A stretch of 64,000 nt of DNA. Origin: Pseudogemmobacter hezensis (GTDB lineage: Bacteria; Pseudomonadota; Alphaproteobacteria; Rhodobacterales; Rhodobacteraceae). Made by a program: the position numbers and the translations under genes. The DNA lies in NCBI RefSeq assembly GCF_013155295.1, contig NZ_JABJXT010000004.1:206538-270537 (forward strand). Reading direction: 5' to 3'. Each line of letters opens with the position of its first letter. The first letter of the stretch is position 1. Of this stretch, positions 9,970-18,407 are shown one piece after another. The notes beneath the pieces were generated by a model that searched no databases, was not told the DNA's origin, and was given only the letters and a program-made list of their open reading frames with translations.

Positions 9970-10380
9970 GTCTTTCCCGGGACAGGGGGGCGAAATCCTG
10001 CGTTCTGCGCATCGCCCTTGCCTGCGTCCCAGCTCCTTTTCCTGGTCAGATCTCTGCGGGCGCAGCAGCGCAGAACCGCAGGTTACAGGCGCACAACTTA
10101 GACCTGATCCAAAGAATTGGATTCCAAATCTGGCAGGCAGAGCAAACACTTAATACTGCAATACCCGACCACCGGCAGAATAAGACAACCCTTCACGAAA
10201 GATCACCGGCGGTGGGCCGACAGATGATTCACCCTGGGCCATGAGTTCATATGCAGAATTTGGCGGCCCTGCCCTCTGCCCCTATCCGCCCGCACAGGGC
10301 CTGGTCCCTGCCTGCGTCAGACAGGAAAGGCCAAAGCCCGCGATGCGATGACCCTGGCGGTGATGCGCAGCATGGCACCA
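9970..10380. other. Gene-free region upstream of the monooxygenase operon
   Basis: About 400 bp with no convincing gene. It should hold the promoter of the minus-strand operon. The only structure I see is the pair of overlapping palindromes at 10107-10127. I looked for a SAM-type riboswitch and saw none. Confidence 0.5.
10107..10127. promoter_or_regulatory. Overlapping palindromes, candidate operator of the monooxygenase operon
   Basis: Two perfect inverted repeats share an arm: ATCCAA (10107-10112) with TTGGAT (10117-10122), and TTGGA-T-TCCAA (10117-10127). They lie about 140 bp upstream of the first monooxygenase start. A dimeric regulator could bind here; which one is unknown. Confidence 0.35.
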
Positions 10381-10892
10381 CATTGGTTGCAGCCTTCTAC
10401 GCCTTCACCGATCCGGCGGGCCTGTTCCCGAAGAAGCACGCCTCCTTGCAGGATCTGCCCGACGGGGCCACCATCGCGGTCCATGTTGACCCCTCGAACC
10501 ACTGGTGCCGTTCCTGATCTTGGTGGATGCCGGGCTGATCACGCTGAAAGAGGGGGGCGAGCCACTGACCGTGATCGGGCGCGACATTGCCGAAAACCCG
10601 CGCAACCTGACAGTCGTGGCGCTTGATGACGCGCGGCTGATCCCGGCCCTGGATGATGTGGATGCCTCGTTCCTTTATTCAAGCCAGGCAATCGAGGTCG
10701 GGCCGGGGGGCCGTCGCGACGCGCCTGTCCCTGAAAGCGAGACATTCCGGTCGCCCGACGTGGTCTGTGTCAAAGCCGGAACCGGGGCCTCGGTCAAAAT
10801 TCCTGCGCTGAAAAAAGCCAATCAGAGTAAGGGTCCGGCAGGCGCTGCTTGACACCTGTGCGGACAAAGAAGTGCTGGTGCCCGCCTGGTAA
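10381..10892 (+). pseudogene. metQ/nlpA-like methionine-binding lipoprotein relic
   Basis: C-terminal half of an NlpA/MetQ-type substrate-binding protein broken by frameshifts. One frame carries GLFPKKHASLQDLPDGATIA (to about 10485); a second, around 10505-10690, carries LVDAGLITLKEGGE, DIAENPRNL and LDDVDASFLYSSQAIEVG; a third ends the protein with DTCADKEVLVPAW and the TAA at 10890-10892. These match the MetQ motifs for plasma-membrane methionine importers in the right order. The signal peptide and N-terminal half are missing and no metN or metI lies nearby. It is a relic, not a usable gene. Confidence 0.7.
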
Positions 10893-10928
10893 AGGCCAGG
10901 CATCCCCCATTACATCCGCGATCCAAAG

Positions 10929-10950
10929 CCCCGGCAGCAAGACGCCGGGG
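10929..10950 (-). terminator. GC-rich hairpin downstream of the uxaA-like gene
   Basis: Perfect 7 bp stem CCCCGGC (10929-10935) and GCCGGGG (10944-10950) with an 8 nt loop. Read on the minus strand it is followed by CTTTGG, a weak U-tract, about 80 bp past the stop of the gene at 11033. It may end the sugar-acid operon. Confidence 0.4.
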
Positions 10951-11031
10951 GAAGGTTTCCGGGAACAGGTTCGGGAGGCAGGTTCGGTGGGAAAGCTCGG
11001 GATGCAGCTTCGGGGGCGGGCTTCCGGGGCC
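10951..11031. repeat. Degenerate 12-14 bp GC-rich tandem repeat
   Basis: About six imperfect units of the form AGSTTCGGGnnnC, abutting the stop codon of the uxaA-like gene. Similar short repeats occur at 26011, 36836 and 42220 in this window. Confidence 0.5.
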
Positions 11032-11032
11032 G

Positions 11033-12529
11033 CTACATCGTCGCGCCAATCTGCCAGGGCACGAACTCGACACGGCCAAAGCCCTGCGCCTCGCTTTTGG
11101 TGGGCTGGCCCGAGGCCACGTCCAGGATCATGCGGTAGATCTCGGCCCCTTTGCTGGCCAAAGGCACACCATCAATGATATCGCCGCAATTGATATCCAT
11201 ATCCTCTGACATTCGCGCCCAAAGGTCGTTGTTCGACGACAGCTTGATGCAGGGCACCGGGCGATAGCCGGAAACCGAGCCGCGGCCGGTGGTGAAAACG
11301 ATCAGATTTGCGCCAGAGGCCACCTGCCCGGTGACCGAGCAGGGATCATAGCCGGGGCTGTCCATGAAAACGAAGCCGGATCTGCGGATCGGATCGGCAT
11401 AGCGATAGACGGCGGCCAATGGGGCGCTGCCGCCCTTGGCAACGGCGCCCAGCGACTTTTCCAGGATTGTCGTCAGCCCGCCCTTCTTGTTGCCAGGGCT
11501 GGGATTGTTGTCCATGCTGCCACCAAAGCGGGCGGTGTAATCCTCCCACCAGCGGATGCGCTCCATCAGGGCGGTTGCCACATCGGGCGCGGCGCGGTTG
11601 GTCAGAAGATGCTCGGCCCCGTAGATTTCCGAGGTTTCCGACAATACCGTCGTGCCGCCCTGGGCCACCAGAAGATCAGAGGCGACGCCAAGCGCAGGAT
11701 TGGCGGTGATCCCCGACAGGCCGTCCGACCCGCCGCATTGCAGACCGATCACCAGCTTTGCCGCCGGCACCGGAACGCGCTTTGCGCGGTTCGCCGTTTC
11801 GGCGAGTTCGCGCAGCACCGGCCGCGCGGCCTCGATCGTGGCGCGTGTGCCGCCCTGGTTCTGGATGCTGAGAAACCGGAAATGCGCCGGATCCTTTAAC
11901 TGCGGGGCCGATTGCAGCACGGGCAGCTGCAGCACCTCGCAGCCCAGGCCCACCACCAGGATTGCCCCGAAATTCGGATGCTGCGCATAGCCCGCCAGGG
12001 TGCGCAGCAAGATGTCATAGCCCTCACCGCGATCGGCCATGCCGCAGCCGGTGCTATGGGCGATGGGCACGATGCCATCGACATTCGGCAGATCGGCCAG
12101 AAGCCCGCGCCGCTCGGCATCCTCGGCAATGAATTGCGCGACCGAGCCAGAGCAGTTCACCGTCGTCAGGATGCCGATAAAGTTGCGCGTCCCGGCCCGG
12201 CCATCGGCGCGGGGAAAACCCAGAAATGTATCTGGCGTGGTGGCGGGCGCGATCTCTGGCATGGGGCCATGCCCCGCATCGCCGCCGCGATCCTGCCCCA
12301 TGCCGAGGTTCTGCACATGGACATGCGCGCCGGCTGGAATATCTGCGGTCGCCGTGCCGATGATCTGGCCGTATTTGCGCACGAACCCGCCCTGCCGCAC
12401 CGGATGCAAAGCGAATTTATGGCCGCGCGGAATGGCCTCGGTCGTGCCGTCCTGACCGGGGGCAAGATCGGTCAGCGCGATCCCGACATCATCGTCGGGA
12501 TGCAGCCGCAGGACACGTGCGCCGGTCAT
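11033..12529 (-). CDS. uxaA: UxaA-family altronate/galactarate-type dehydratase
   Basis: A 498-residue sugar-acid dehydratase with the family's two parts: a short N-terminal SAF domain (ending about VHVQNLGM) and a long dehydratase domain with GFPRADGRAGTRN, AHSTGCGM, LGCE, LQCGGSDGLSGITANP, DNNPSPGNKKGGLTTI and SVSGYRPVPCIKLSSN. UxaA removes water from D-altronate to give 2-keto-3-deoxygluconate; relatives act on galactarate or fuconate. It overlaps the dehydrogenase gene upstream by 4 bp and is the last gene of the ABC importer operon starting at 16403. The exact substrate is not proved by sequence, so the symbol marks the family. Confidence 0.87.
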   Translation of the reverse strand: MTGARVLRLHPDDDVGIALTDLAPGQDGTTEAIPRGHKFALHPVRQGGFVRKYGQIIGTATADIPAGAHVHVQNLGMGQDRGGDAGHGPMPEIAPATTPDTFLGFPRADGRAGTRNFIGILTTVNCSGSVAQFIAEDAERRGLLADLPNVDGIVPIAHSTGCGMADRGEGYDILLRTLAGYAQHPNFGAILVVGLGCEVLQLPVLQSAPQLKDPAHFRFLSIQNQGGTRATIEAARPVLRELAETANRAKRVPVPAAKLVIGLQCGGSDGLSGITANPALGVASDLLVAQGGTTVLSETSEIYGAEHLLTNRAAPDVATALMERIRWWEDYTARFGGSMDNNPSPGNKKGGLTTILEKSLGAVAKGGSAPLAAVYRYADPIRRSGFVFMDSPGYDPCSVTGQVASGANLIVFTTGRGSVSGYRPVPCIKLSSNNDLWARMSEDMDINCGDIIDGVPLASKGAEIYRMILDVASGQPTKSEAQGFGRVEFVPWQIGATM

Positions 12530-13554
12530 GGCCGGACAACCGCCTTGATCAGCCCATCCCGGTCAGCGGCCAGGGCTGCAAAGCGGGTGGAGAGATCGGC
12601 CAGCGTCAGCTCTGCGGACAGCAGGGCGCCAGTGTCGATCTGACCGCTGCGGATCGCCGCCATCACGCGCTCAAAATCGGCCTTCAATGCGTTGCGGCTG
12701 CCGATGATGCGGGTTTCGCGCTTGTGGAACTCGGCATCCTCGAACGTGATCTGATCCTTGACCACGCTGACCAGCACATAGCTTGAGCCATGCGCCAGCA
12801 GCGGAAAGCCCGCCTCGATGGCGGCCGCCGTGCCGGTGGCGTCGAAGATCAGGTCAAACCCGTCAGCCAGATCCCCGGCAGAGGCGGCAGCAACCGAATC
12901 GTGCAGATGGGCAAAGCCGAATTTCTGCCCGGCCATTTTCAGCCGCTGCGGGCTGAGATCCAGCAGATGCACCTCTGCCCCTTCAAGCCGGGCAAACAGC
13001 GCCGTGCCGATGCCGATCGGCCCCGCGCCGGTGACCAGAACCCGGTCACCGCTCTGGATGCCCGAGCGCGCGACCGCATGGGCCCCGATGGCCAGAAACT
13101 CGACCATCGCGGCCTCGGTCTCGGTCATATCCCCGGCCGGATAAAGATTGCCGACAGGCACCGCGATACGCCCGCAAAGGCCGCCGTCACGATGCACGCC
13201 CAGCACCTGGATGCTGGCGCAGCAATTGGGCTTGCCACGCCGGCAGGCCCGGCAGCTGCCGCAGGAGAGATAGGGGTTGATAACGACCAGCTCTCCGGCT
13301 GCCATCCCGCCCGCGGGCTCGGTCAGGCGGCCCGAAAGCTCGTGGCCGATGACGCGGGGGTATTGCAGATAGGGGTGCTTGCCCGCGAAAATATGGTAAT
13401 CCGTGCCGCAAAGCCCGACCGCCGCAATATCGACCAGCGCCCAGCCTTCGTGCGCGGCCTGGGGCAGCGGCGCCTCACGCAGCTCGAACAGGCCGGGCTC
13501 GACACAGGTTCCGGTCAGCATAGCCGGGGCCTCAATCAATCCTGAAATGCTCAT
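12526..13554 (-). CDS. Zinc-dependent medium-chain alcohol/sugar-acid dehydrogenase
   Basis: A 342-residue medium-chain dehydrogenase. Catalytic-zinc residues are in GLCGTDYHIF and GHELSG, structural-zinc cysteines in CGSCRACRRGKPNC, and the NAD-binding Rossmann turn in VTGAGPIGIGTAL. It resembles the RspB / L-gulonate or L-galactonate 5-dehydrogenase branch and would oxidise a hexonate to a ketohexonate ahead of the UxaA-like dehydratase. The start codon overlaps the ABC ATPase stop (ATGA), which decides the start; an internal ATG 11 codons later is a weaker alternative. Confidence 0.88.
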   Translation of the reverse strand: MSISGLIEAPAMLTGTCVEPGLFELREAPLPQAAHEGWALVDIAAVGLCGTDYHIFAGKHPYLQYPRVIGHELSGRLTEPAGGMAAGELVVINPYLSCGSCRACRRGKPNCCASIQVLGVHRDGGLCGRIAVPVGNLYPAGDMTETEAAMVEFLAIGAHAVARSGIQSGDRVLVTGAGPIGIGTALFARLEGAEVHLLDLSPQRLKMAGQKFGFAHLHDSVAAASAGDLADGFDLIFDATGTAAAIEAGFPLLAHGSSYVLVSVVKDQITFEDAEFHKRETRIIGSRNALKADFERVMAAIRSGQIDTGALLSAELTLADLSTRFAALAADRDGLIKAVVRP

Positions 13555-14339
13555 TGCAGTCGCTCCGTATTGCGCGGGGCCCAGTCGTCCGGCAGCGCCC
13601 CCTTGATGATCAGGCTAAGCACATCATCCTTGGTCACCTCGTCAATACGGTAAGAGCCGACATTATGGCCCCGGTTCATCACCACCACCCGATCACAAAG
13701 GTCAAACACATCATGCATGTCATGGCTGATCAGAAAGATACCAACGCCTTCCTGGCGCAGCTGTTTGATCAGCTGGCCGACCATCGCCGTTTCAGCCGGG
13801 CCTAGCGCCGCTGTCGGCTCGTCCATGATCAGGCATTTCACGTTGAAATAGATCGCCCGCGCAATGGCGATGACCTGACGCTGCCCACCCGACAGCCGCG
13901 ACACCGGATCGCCCAGGTTGCGGAAATTCGGGTTCAGCCGGGCCAGCACCTTGCGCGCCTCGGCAAGCATCAGCTTATCGTCCAGGTTGCCCCAGCGGGT
14001 GCGCAGCTCGCGGCCCAGAAACAGGTTCGCGGCGGCATCCAGATGATCGGCAAGGGCAAGCGTCTGGTAAATCGTCTCGATCCCATGGCTGCGGGCATCC
14101 TGCGGCGAGCCAAGGCTGGCGCTTTTCCCACCGACGCGGATTTCCCCTGCCGATGGCGACATCGCGCCAGAGAGGATCCGCATCAGACAGGACTTCCCCG
14201 CGCCATTATGGCCCAATACGCCAACAACCTCGCCGGGATGCAGCGAAAGCGACACGCCATTCACCGCATGAATGCCGCCAAAATGCTTTTCGATCCCGAT
14301 CATTTCCACGAGAGGGGGAGTCATCTCTATGCCCTTCAT
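13551..14339 (-). CDS. Sugar ABC transporter ATPase, single-domain (FrcA-like)
   Basis: A 262-residue ATPase with Walker A GHNGAGKS, signature RLSGGQRQV, Walker B CLIMDEP and the switch histidine in LISHDMHD. It has one ABC module, like FrcA of rhizobia, instead of the two modules of RbsA/MglA. It powers the permease at 15381-16403 and serves the binding protein at 14400-15338. A strong intercistronic stem-loop lies between it and the binding protein gene. The ATG at 14324 (MTPPLVEM) is a possible alternative start. Confidence 0.9.
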   Translation of the reverse strand: MKGIEMTPPLVEMIGIEKHFGGIHAVNGVSLSLHPGEVVGVLGHNGAGKSCLMRILSGAMSPSAGEIRVGGKSASLGSPQDARSHGIETIYQTLALADHLDAAANLFLGRELRTRWGNLDDKLMLAEARKVLARLNPNFRNLGDPVSRLSGGQRQVIAIARAIYFNVKCLIMDEPTAALGPAETAMVGQLIKQLRQEGVGIFLISHDMHDVFDLCDRVVVMNRGHNVGSYRIDEVTKDDVLSLIIKGALPDDWAPRNTERLQ

Positions 14340-14356
14340 ATTCCCGCAAACTGCCC

Positions 14357-14382
14357 CGGGCGGCAGGGTTATCTGCCGCCCG
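14357..14382 (-). terminator. Intercistronic stem-loop after the binding-protein gene
   Basis: Perfect 10 bp stem CGGGCGGCAG (14357-14366) and CTGCCGCCCG (14373-14382) with a 6 nt loop, between the binding-protein stop (14400) and the ATPase start (14339). It has no real U-tract on the minus strand. Such hairpins usually protect the 5' message and reduce read-through, giving more binding protein than ATPase. Confidence 0.6.
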
Positions 14383-14399
14383 AAACCTGGTGATCCGCC

Positions 14400-15338
14400 T
14401 CAGTAGAGGACGTTTTTCGCCTCATCGGTGTCGATGTTTTCTTTGGTCACAAAGACAACGCCGGTGTCGATCTGCGCCTCGACAGACTTGCCGCCGATCA
14501 GGTCAGCCACGGCCTTCACGCCCAGATCGCCCATCTGGAACGACCCCTGCACCAGGGTGCCCAGCAGGGTGCCGTCTTTGACGAAGGCCTGCAGATCCTC
14601 GTTGCCGTCAAAGCCGATCGCCACAACCTGCCCTGCCTTGCCAGCCTGCTGGATGGCGCGGGCCATGCCGATGGCGGTCGGCTCATTGGCACCGAAAATG
14701 CCTTTCAGATCGGGATTGGCGGCCAGAACATCGGTGGTCTGGTTCAAAGCGGTCGCCATTTGCGATTGCGAGTAGAACGGCCCGACGATCTCGATCTTCG
14801 AGCTGGCTTTGACCTCTTCGACAAAGCAGCCGACGCGGCCAAGCTCGGAGCCGACGCCCGCGACATAGGACATGACGGCCACCTTGCCCTCACCGCCGAC
14901 AGCCTCGATCATCTTGCCCGCCGCCAGCTTTCCGGCGGCGCAATTGTCGGTCGAAAGCAGGGTCTGATAGGTGCCCGCACCGCCCTCTCCAAGCGCCGAG
15001 TCGATAATGGCGACCGCAATGCCCGCCTCATTGGCGCGCCGGACGGCCGGGATCAGCGCCTCGGGATCAGAGGGGGCCAGAACAATGCCTTTGACGCCAC
15101 GGTTGACGGCATTGTCCACCATGTTCACCTGGTCCGCGACTGCGGATTCCGAGGCCGGACCATCAAAGGTCATCGTCAGCCCCGAGCCCTCAACAGCGGC
15201 CAGGGCGCCCTTGTTGACGTTTTGCCAGAAGTTTGAGTTGGTGGTCTTGACGATGACGGCGATCTCATCTGCCATCGCCGATGCCGGAAATGCCAGGGCC
15301 ACGCCAATGGCAAGGGCCGCTTTCAGGGTGATTTTCAT
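14400..15338 (-). CDS. Ribose-type ABC transporter substrate-binding protein
   Basis: Periplasmic sugar-binding protein of the RbsB family (Peripla_BP_4), 312 residues, with a clear signal peptide (cleavage after SAMA) and mature start DEIAVIVKTTNSNFW. The fold landmarks DNAVNRGVKGIVLAPSD, VAIIDS, KGIFGANEPTAIGMARA and GFDGNEDLQAF are all present. It captures the sugar or sugar acid used by the downstream dehydrogenase and dehydratase. It lies second in the operon, 42 bp after the permease gene. Confidence 0.92.
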   Translation of the reverse strand: MKITLKAALAIGVALAFPASAMADEIAVIVKTTNSNFWQNVNKGALAAVEGSGLTMTFDGPASESAVADQVNMVDNAVNRGVKGIVLAPSDPEALIPAVRRANEAGIAVAIIDSALGEGGAGTYQTLLSTDNCAAGKLAAGKMIEAVGGEGKVAVMSYVAGVGSELGRVGCFVEEVKASSKIEIVGPFYSQSQMATALNQTTDVLAANPDLKGIFGANEPTAIGMARAIQQAGKAGQVVAIGFDGNEDLQAFVKDGTLLGTLVQGSFQMGDLGVKAVADLIGGKSVEAQIDTGVVFVTKENIDTDEAKNVLY

Positions 15339-15380
15339 TCTTCCTCTCCTCCGTTGAACTTTTTTATTGGCCTCTACCGA

Positions 15381-16403
15381 TCATCGCCGGTTGCGCATCT
15401 GGTCAATAAAGACGGCCAGGATCACGACGACGCCGATAATGATCTGCTGGATGAAGGCCGAGACCCCGGCCATGTTCAGCCCGTTTCGCAGCACACCGAT
15501 GATAAAGGCCCCGATCATCGTGCCAGCGATCCCGCCGACACCGCCATTCAGCGATGCCCCCCCGATGACCGCCGCCGCGATGGCGTCCAGCTCATACATC
15601 ACGCCCTCATTGGGCTGGGCGGTGACAAGGCGCGACATCAGCACATTGCCCGCCAGACCCGCCAGGGCACCCGACATCACATAGGCGGCAATCTTGGTGC
15701 GCACGACATCCACACCCGAAAGGCGCGCAGCCTCTTCATTCGAGCCGACGGCGTAGATATGGCGACCAAGGCTGCGGCGGCGCAGCAGATATGCGGCGGC
15801 CAGCGCAGTCACGATCAAAAGGATCGCCGGATAGGGAATGCCGGGGAAAATTACCTTTGACAGGCCGTTCGGCTGCGTTTCGACCATGCGAAACAGCGCA
15901 CCATTGCCCAGGCGGCCAAAGGCCTCGCCCAGTTGCGAGATCGGGGCCGCGCCGGTCAGCTGCAGCGCCAGGCCCCGCGCGATCAGCATCATGCCAAGCG
16001 TGGCGACAAAGGGCGTGATCCGCATCTTCGTGATGATCAGCCCGCTGGCCAGCCCGCAAAGCGCCCCGACCGCGACACCCGCCGTCATGCCGATGGGCAC
16101 CGGCACCCCGGCCTTGACCAAAAGCCCCGTCACCGTGCCCGACAGCGCCAGTACGGACCCCACGCTCAGGTCGATGCCGCCGGTGATGATCACCATGGTC
16201 ATGCCGATGCCCAGAAGGCCGATGACCGAGGTCTGCAGCAAAACCGTCAGCCCGTTGTTGATCGAAAAGAAGGCCGCATTGCCAAGGGCGAATACACCGA
16301 CCAGCAGCGCAAGCGTGGCCAGCGCAGACAGTTTGTGGAATGTTTCGGCATTGAGGCCGGGCGGGGCTTTGGCTTTGCCTGCCCCGTTTGCAGCAACCGA
16401 CAT
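15381..16403 (-). CDS. Ribose-type ABC transporter permease
   Basis: Inner-membrane permease of the RbsC/FrcC family, 340 residues with about ten hydrophobic segments. Diagnostic stretches are MTMVIITGGIDLSVGSVLAL, MRITPFVATLGMM, YAVGSNEEAARLSGV and AAAVIGGASLNGGVGGI. The start MSVAANGAG at 16403 is preceded by GGGGAGG at the right distance. It is the first gene of the minus-strand operon and faces the GntR regulator across an operator-containing spacer. Confidence 0.92.
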   Translation of the reverse strand: MSVAANGAGKAKAPPGLNAETFHKLSALATLALLVGVFALGNAAFFSINNGLTVLLQTSVIGLLGIGMTMVIITGGIDLSVGSVLALSGTVTGLLVKAGVPVPIGMTAGVAVGALCGLASGLIITKMRITPFVATLGMMLIARGLALQLTGAAPISQLGEAFGRLGNGALFRMVETQPNGLSKVIFPGIPYPAILLIVTALAAAYLLRRRSLGRHIYAVGSNEEAARLSGVDVVRTKIAAYVMSGALAGLAGNVLMSRLVTAQPNEGVMYELDAIAAAVIGGASLNGGVGGIAGTMIGAFIIGVLRNGLNMAGVSAFIQQIIIGVVVILAVFIDQMRNRR

Positions 16404-16428
16404 GACGCCTCCCCGCGTTTCGGTATCT

Positions 16429-16494
16429 AATAATTGCGTACAAGGCTTGCGCATCAATTTCGCCCTGTCAATTGTTTTTAATAATTGTATGCAA
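16429..16494. promoter_or_regulatory. Twin GntR-type operators between permease and GntR genes
   Basis: Two 10 bp near-palindromes, TTGCGTACAA (16434-16443) and TTGTATGCAA (16485-16494), each preceded by TAATAA, stand 51 bp apart in the divergent spacer. The form TTGnnnnCAA resembles operators of FCD-type GntR regulators. The regulator gene next door at 16533 is the obvious candidate binder; the spacing suggests five helical turns and possible looping. Confidence 0.55.
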
Positions 16495-16532
16495 CCTGGC
16501 TCCGGGTTAATCTGCCGGAAAAGGAGATCCCC

Positions 16533-17435
16533 TTGGCACGCACCGACGAGCGCTTCCGCGAGGCCTATAACGCCATGCTGGACTATTGCGAGACCCTGGC
16601 CACCGGCGACCAGCTTCCGGCCGAACATGGGCTTGCCGGGCATCTGAATGTCAGCCGGACGGTGGTGCGCTCGGTCCTGGAACGGCTGGGGGGCGCCGGT
16701 CTGCTGCACTGGCAGGGGCGCAACAAGACCCTGCTGCGCCGCCCCGAGGCCGGCGACAGGCTGCCTGTGCAATCCGACCCCATCTCAGCCGACGAGCTGG
16801 AGCGACACTTCCTCGACTGGGTGCTGCGCTTTGACGTGCCGCCCGGCACCCCTCTGAATGTCACGGAAATGGCGCGAAAATTCGGCGTGGCCCCGCATAG
16901 CCTGCAGGAATTCCTTGCCTCGCTCAGCCGGTTCGGGCTGGTGCGCCGCCGCCCCCGTGGCGGATGGGAGCTGGTGGGCTTCACCCGCGACTATGCCATC
17001 GAACTGTCTGATTTCCGCATGGTGCTGGAGCTGAACGCCGTCTCGCATCTGGCGGCTCTGCCGACCGATCACCCGATCTGGCCGCAGCTTGCCGCGCTTG
17101 AGGCCGAGCATCACGCCCTGGCTGCCGAGATTGACACGCGTTATCACGACTTTTCCCTGCTGGACGAGCGCTTCCATGCGGCGATTGGCAGCGTGGTCCG
17201 CAACCGTTTCGTAACCGAGTTTCAAAAGGTCATCACGCTGGTTTTCCACTATCATTATCAGTGGGACAAAAAGGACGAGCGCGAGCGCAACCTGGCCGCA
17301 ATCGACGAGCATCTGCGCGTCATCACAGCCCTGACCGACCGCAATGAGTCCGCAGCCGTGGCAGCGGCGCGCGATCATCTGCGCACGTCAAAGCAGACAT
17401 TGCTGTCATCCCTGCGCAACCACGCGCTGGTTTAG
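16533..17435 (+). CDS. GntR-family transcriptional regulator with FCD-type C-terminus
   Basis: A 300-residue regulator. The N-terminal winged helix contains QLPAEHGLAGHLNVSRTVVRSVLERLGGAGLL; a second helix-turn-helix-like stretch follows (NVTEMARKFGVAPHSLQEFLASLSRFGLV), and the C-terminal helical part (ELSDFRMVLELNAVSHLA to ARDHLRTS) matches the FCD ligand-binding domain. The true start is probably the TTG at 16533, with AAGGAG six bases upstream, because an upstream ATG at 16488 would place the start inside an operator. It likely represses the divergent sugar-acid operon until a pathway intermediate binds. Confidence 0.85.
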   Translation: MARTDERFREAYNAMLDYCETLATGDQLPAEHGLAGHLNVSRTVVRSVLERLGGAGLLHWQGRNKTLLRRPEAGDRLPVQSDPISADELERHFLDWVLRFDVPPGTPLNVTEMARKFGVAPHSLQEFLASLSRFGLVRRRPRGGWELVGFTRDYAIELSDFRMVLELNAVSHLAALPTDHPIWPQLAALEAEHHALAAEIDTRYHDFSLLDERFHAAIGSVVRNRFVTEFQKVITLVFHYHYQWDKKDERERNLAAIDEHLRVITALTDRNESAAVAAARDHLRTSKQTLLSSLRNHALV

Positions 17436-18397
17436 GCCAGCGCCGCCCCGGCTGCGGGCGGCAGGGGTGTGGTGGCCGCAGCCATATTGCGGTCCAGCGA
17501 CGAGACCTGCGAAGTGCCGATCAGCACCGAGGCTGCAAGCGGATGGCGCAGCGCGAAATGCAGCGCGGCCGTGGCCAGGGGGATGCCCGCCGCGTCGGCT
17601 CGGGCCTGCAATGCGGCCGTGCGGGCAAGGATTTCGGCGGATGCGGGCGCATAGTCAAAATGCGCACCAGCCACCGGGCCGGTGGCAAGGATGCCCGAAT
17701 TGAAGATGCCGCCCAGCACCAGGCTGACCCCCCTCGCCCGGCACAGCGGCACCAGCTCTGCCTCGGCAGAACGGTCCAGCAGGGTCAGCCGTCCGGCCAG
17801 CAGGATCACATCGATATCGGCCCTGGCCAATACCTCCAGGCAGACCTCGTTTTCATTCACACCAAGGCCAAAGGCCCCGATCCGCCCGGCGGCCTTCAGC
17901 TTTTCCAGCCGGGGCAGCCCGGTCCGGATCAGGTCAGAGAAATGGCGCCGATGCGCCGCGCCATGGGTCAACTCTCCGATATCATGGACATAAAGAACGT
18001 CGATGTAAGAGGTTCCCAGCCGCTCGCAGCTTTGTTCAAACGCGGCCTCGATCCCGTCGCCGCTATAGTCATAGTGCACGGCATTTGGCAGCGGCTCGAT
18101 AAAGCCATCGGCCTCGGCCAGCTGCGGCCCGGGCGAGAGCAAGCGCCCGACCTTGGCAGAGATCACATAATCCGCCCGGTCGCGCCCCCGCAGGAAGGTG
18201 CCCAGCCGCTGCTCGGACAGCCCGCGCCCATAGTGGGGGGCCGTGTCGAAATAGCGGATGCCGTGCTGCCAGGCGCGTGCCAGAACGGCGGTCGCATTCT
18301 CATCGCTGATCCTGCGGTAAAGGTTGCCGAGGCCCGAACAGCCAAAGGACAGCGTCGTGACCGTCACGCCGGTCTTTCCGATGCGGTTGCGGTTCAT
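17432..18397 (-). CDS. Aldo/keto reductase (D-threo-aldose / L-fucose / pyridoxal dehydrogenase type)
   Basis: A 321-residue NAD(P)-dependent barrel enzyme. The catalytic region has FDTAPHYGRGLSE (Asp and Tyr), ISAKVG (Lys) and DVLYVHD (His); the nucleotide end includes SVLIGTSQVSSL. This branch oxidises aldoses such as L-fucose or D-arabinose to lactones. It converges on the GntR gene with overlapping stop codons (17432-17435) and sits 10 bp downstream of the UxaB-like gene, so the two form one unit. A lactonase-like relic lies just beyond, which fits an aldose-oxidising route. Confidence 0.87.
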   Translation of the reverse strand: MNRNRIGKTGVTVTTLSFGCSGLGNLYRRISDENATAVLARAWQHGIRYFDTAPHYGRGLSEQRLGTFLRGRDRADYVISAKVGRLLSPGPQLAEADGFIEPLPNAVHYDYSGDGIEAAFEQSCERLGTSYIDVLYVHDIGELTHGAAHRRHFSDLIRTGLPRLEKLKAAGRIGAFGLGVNENEVCLEVLARADIDVILLAGRLTLLDRSAEAELVPLCRARGVSLVLGGIFNSGILATGPVAGAHFDYAPASAEILARTAALQARADAAGIPLATAALHFALRHPLAASVLIGTSQVSSLDRNMAAATTPLPPAAGAALA

Positions 18398-18407
18398 AGG
18401 GTATCCT

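Noticed and set aside
9970..10110. Possible SAM-type riboswitch before the sulfur operon
   Set aside because: GC-rich pairing segments are present, but I could not match a conserved core or pseudoknot of SAM-I, SAM-II or SAH motifs.
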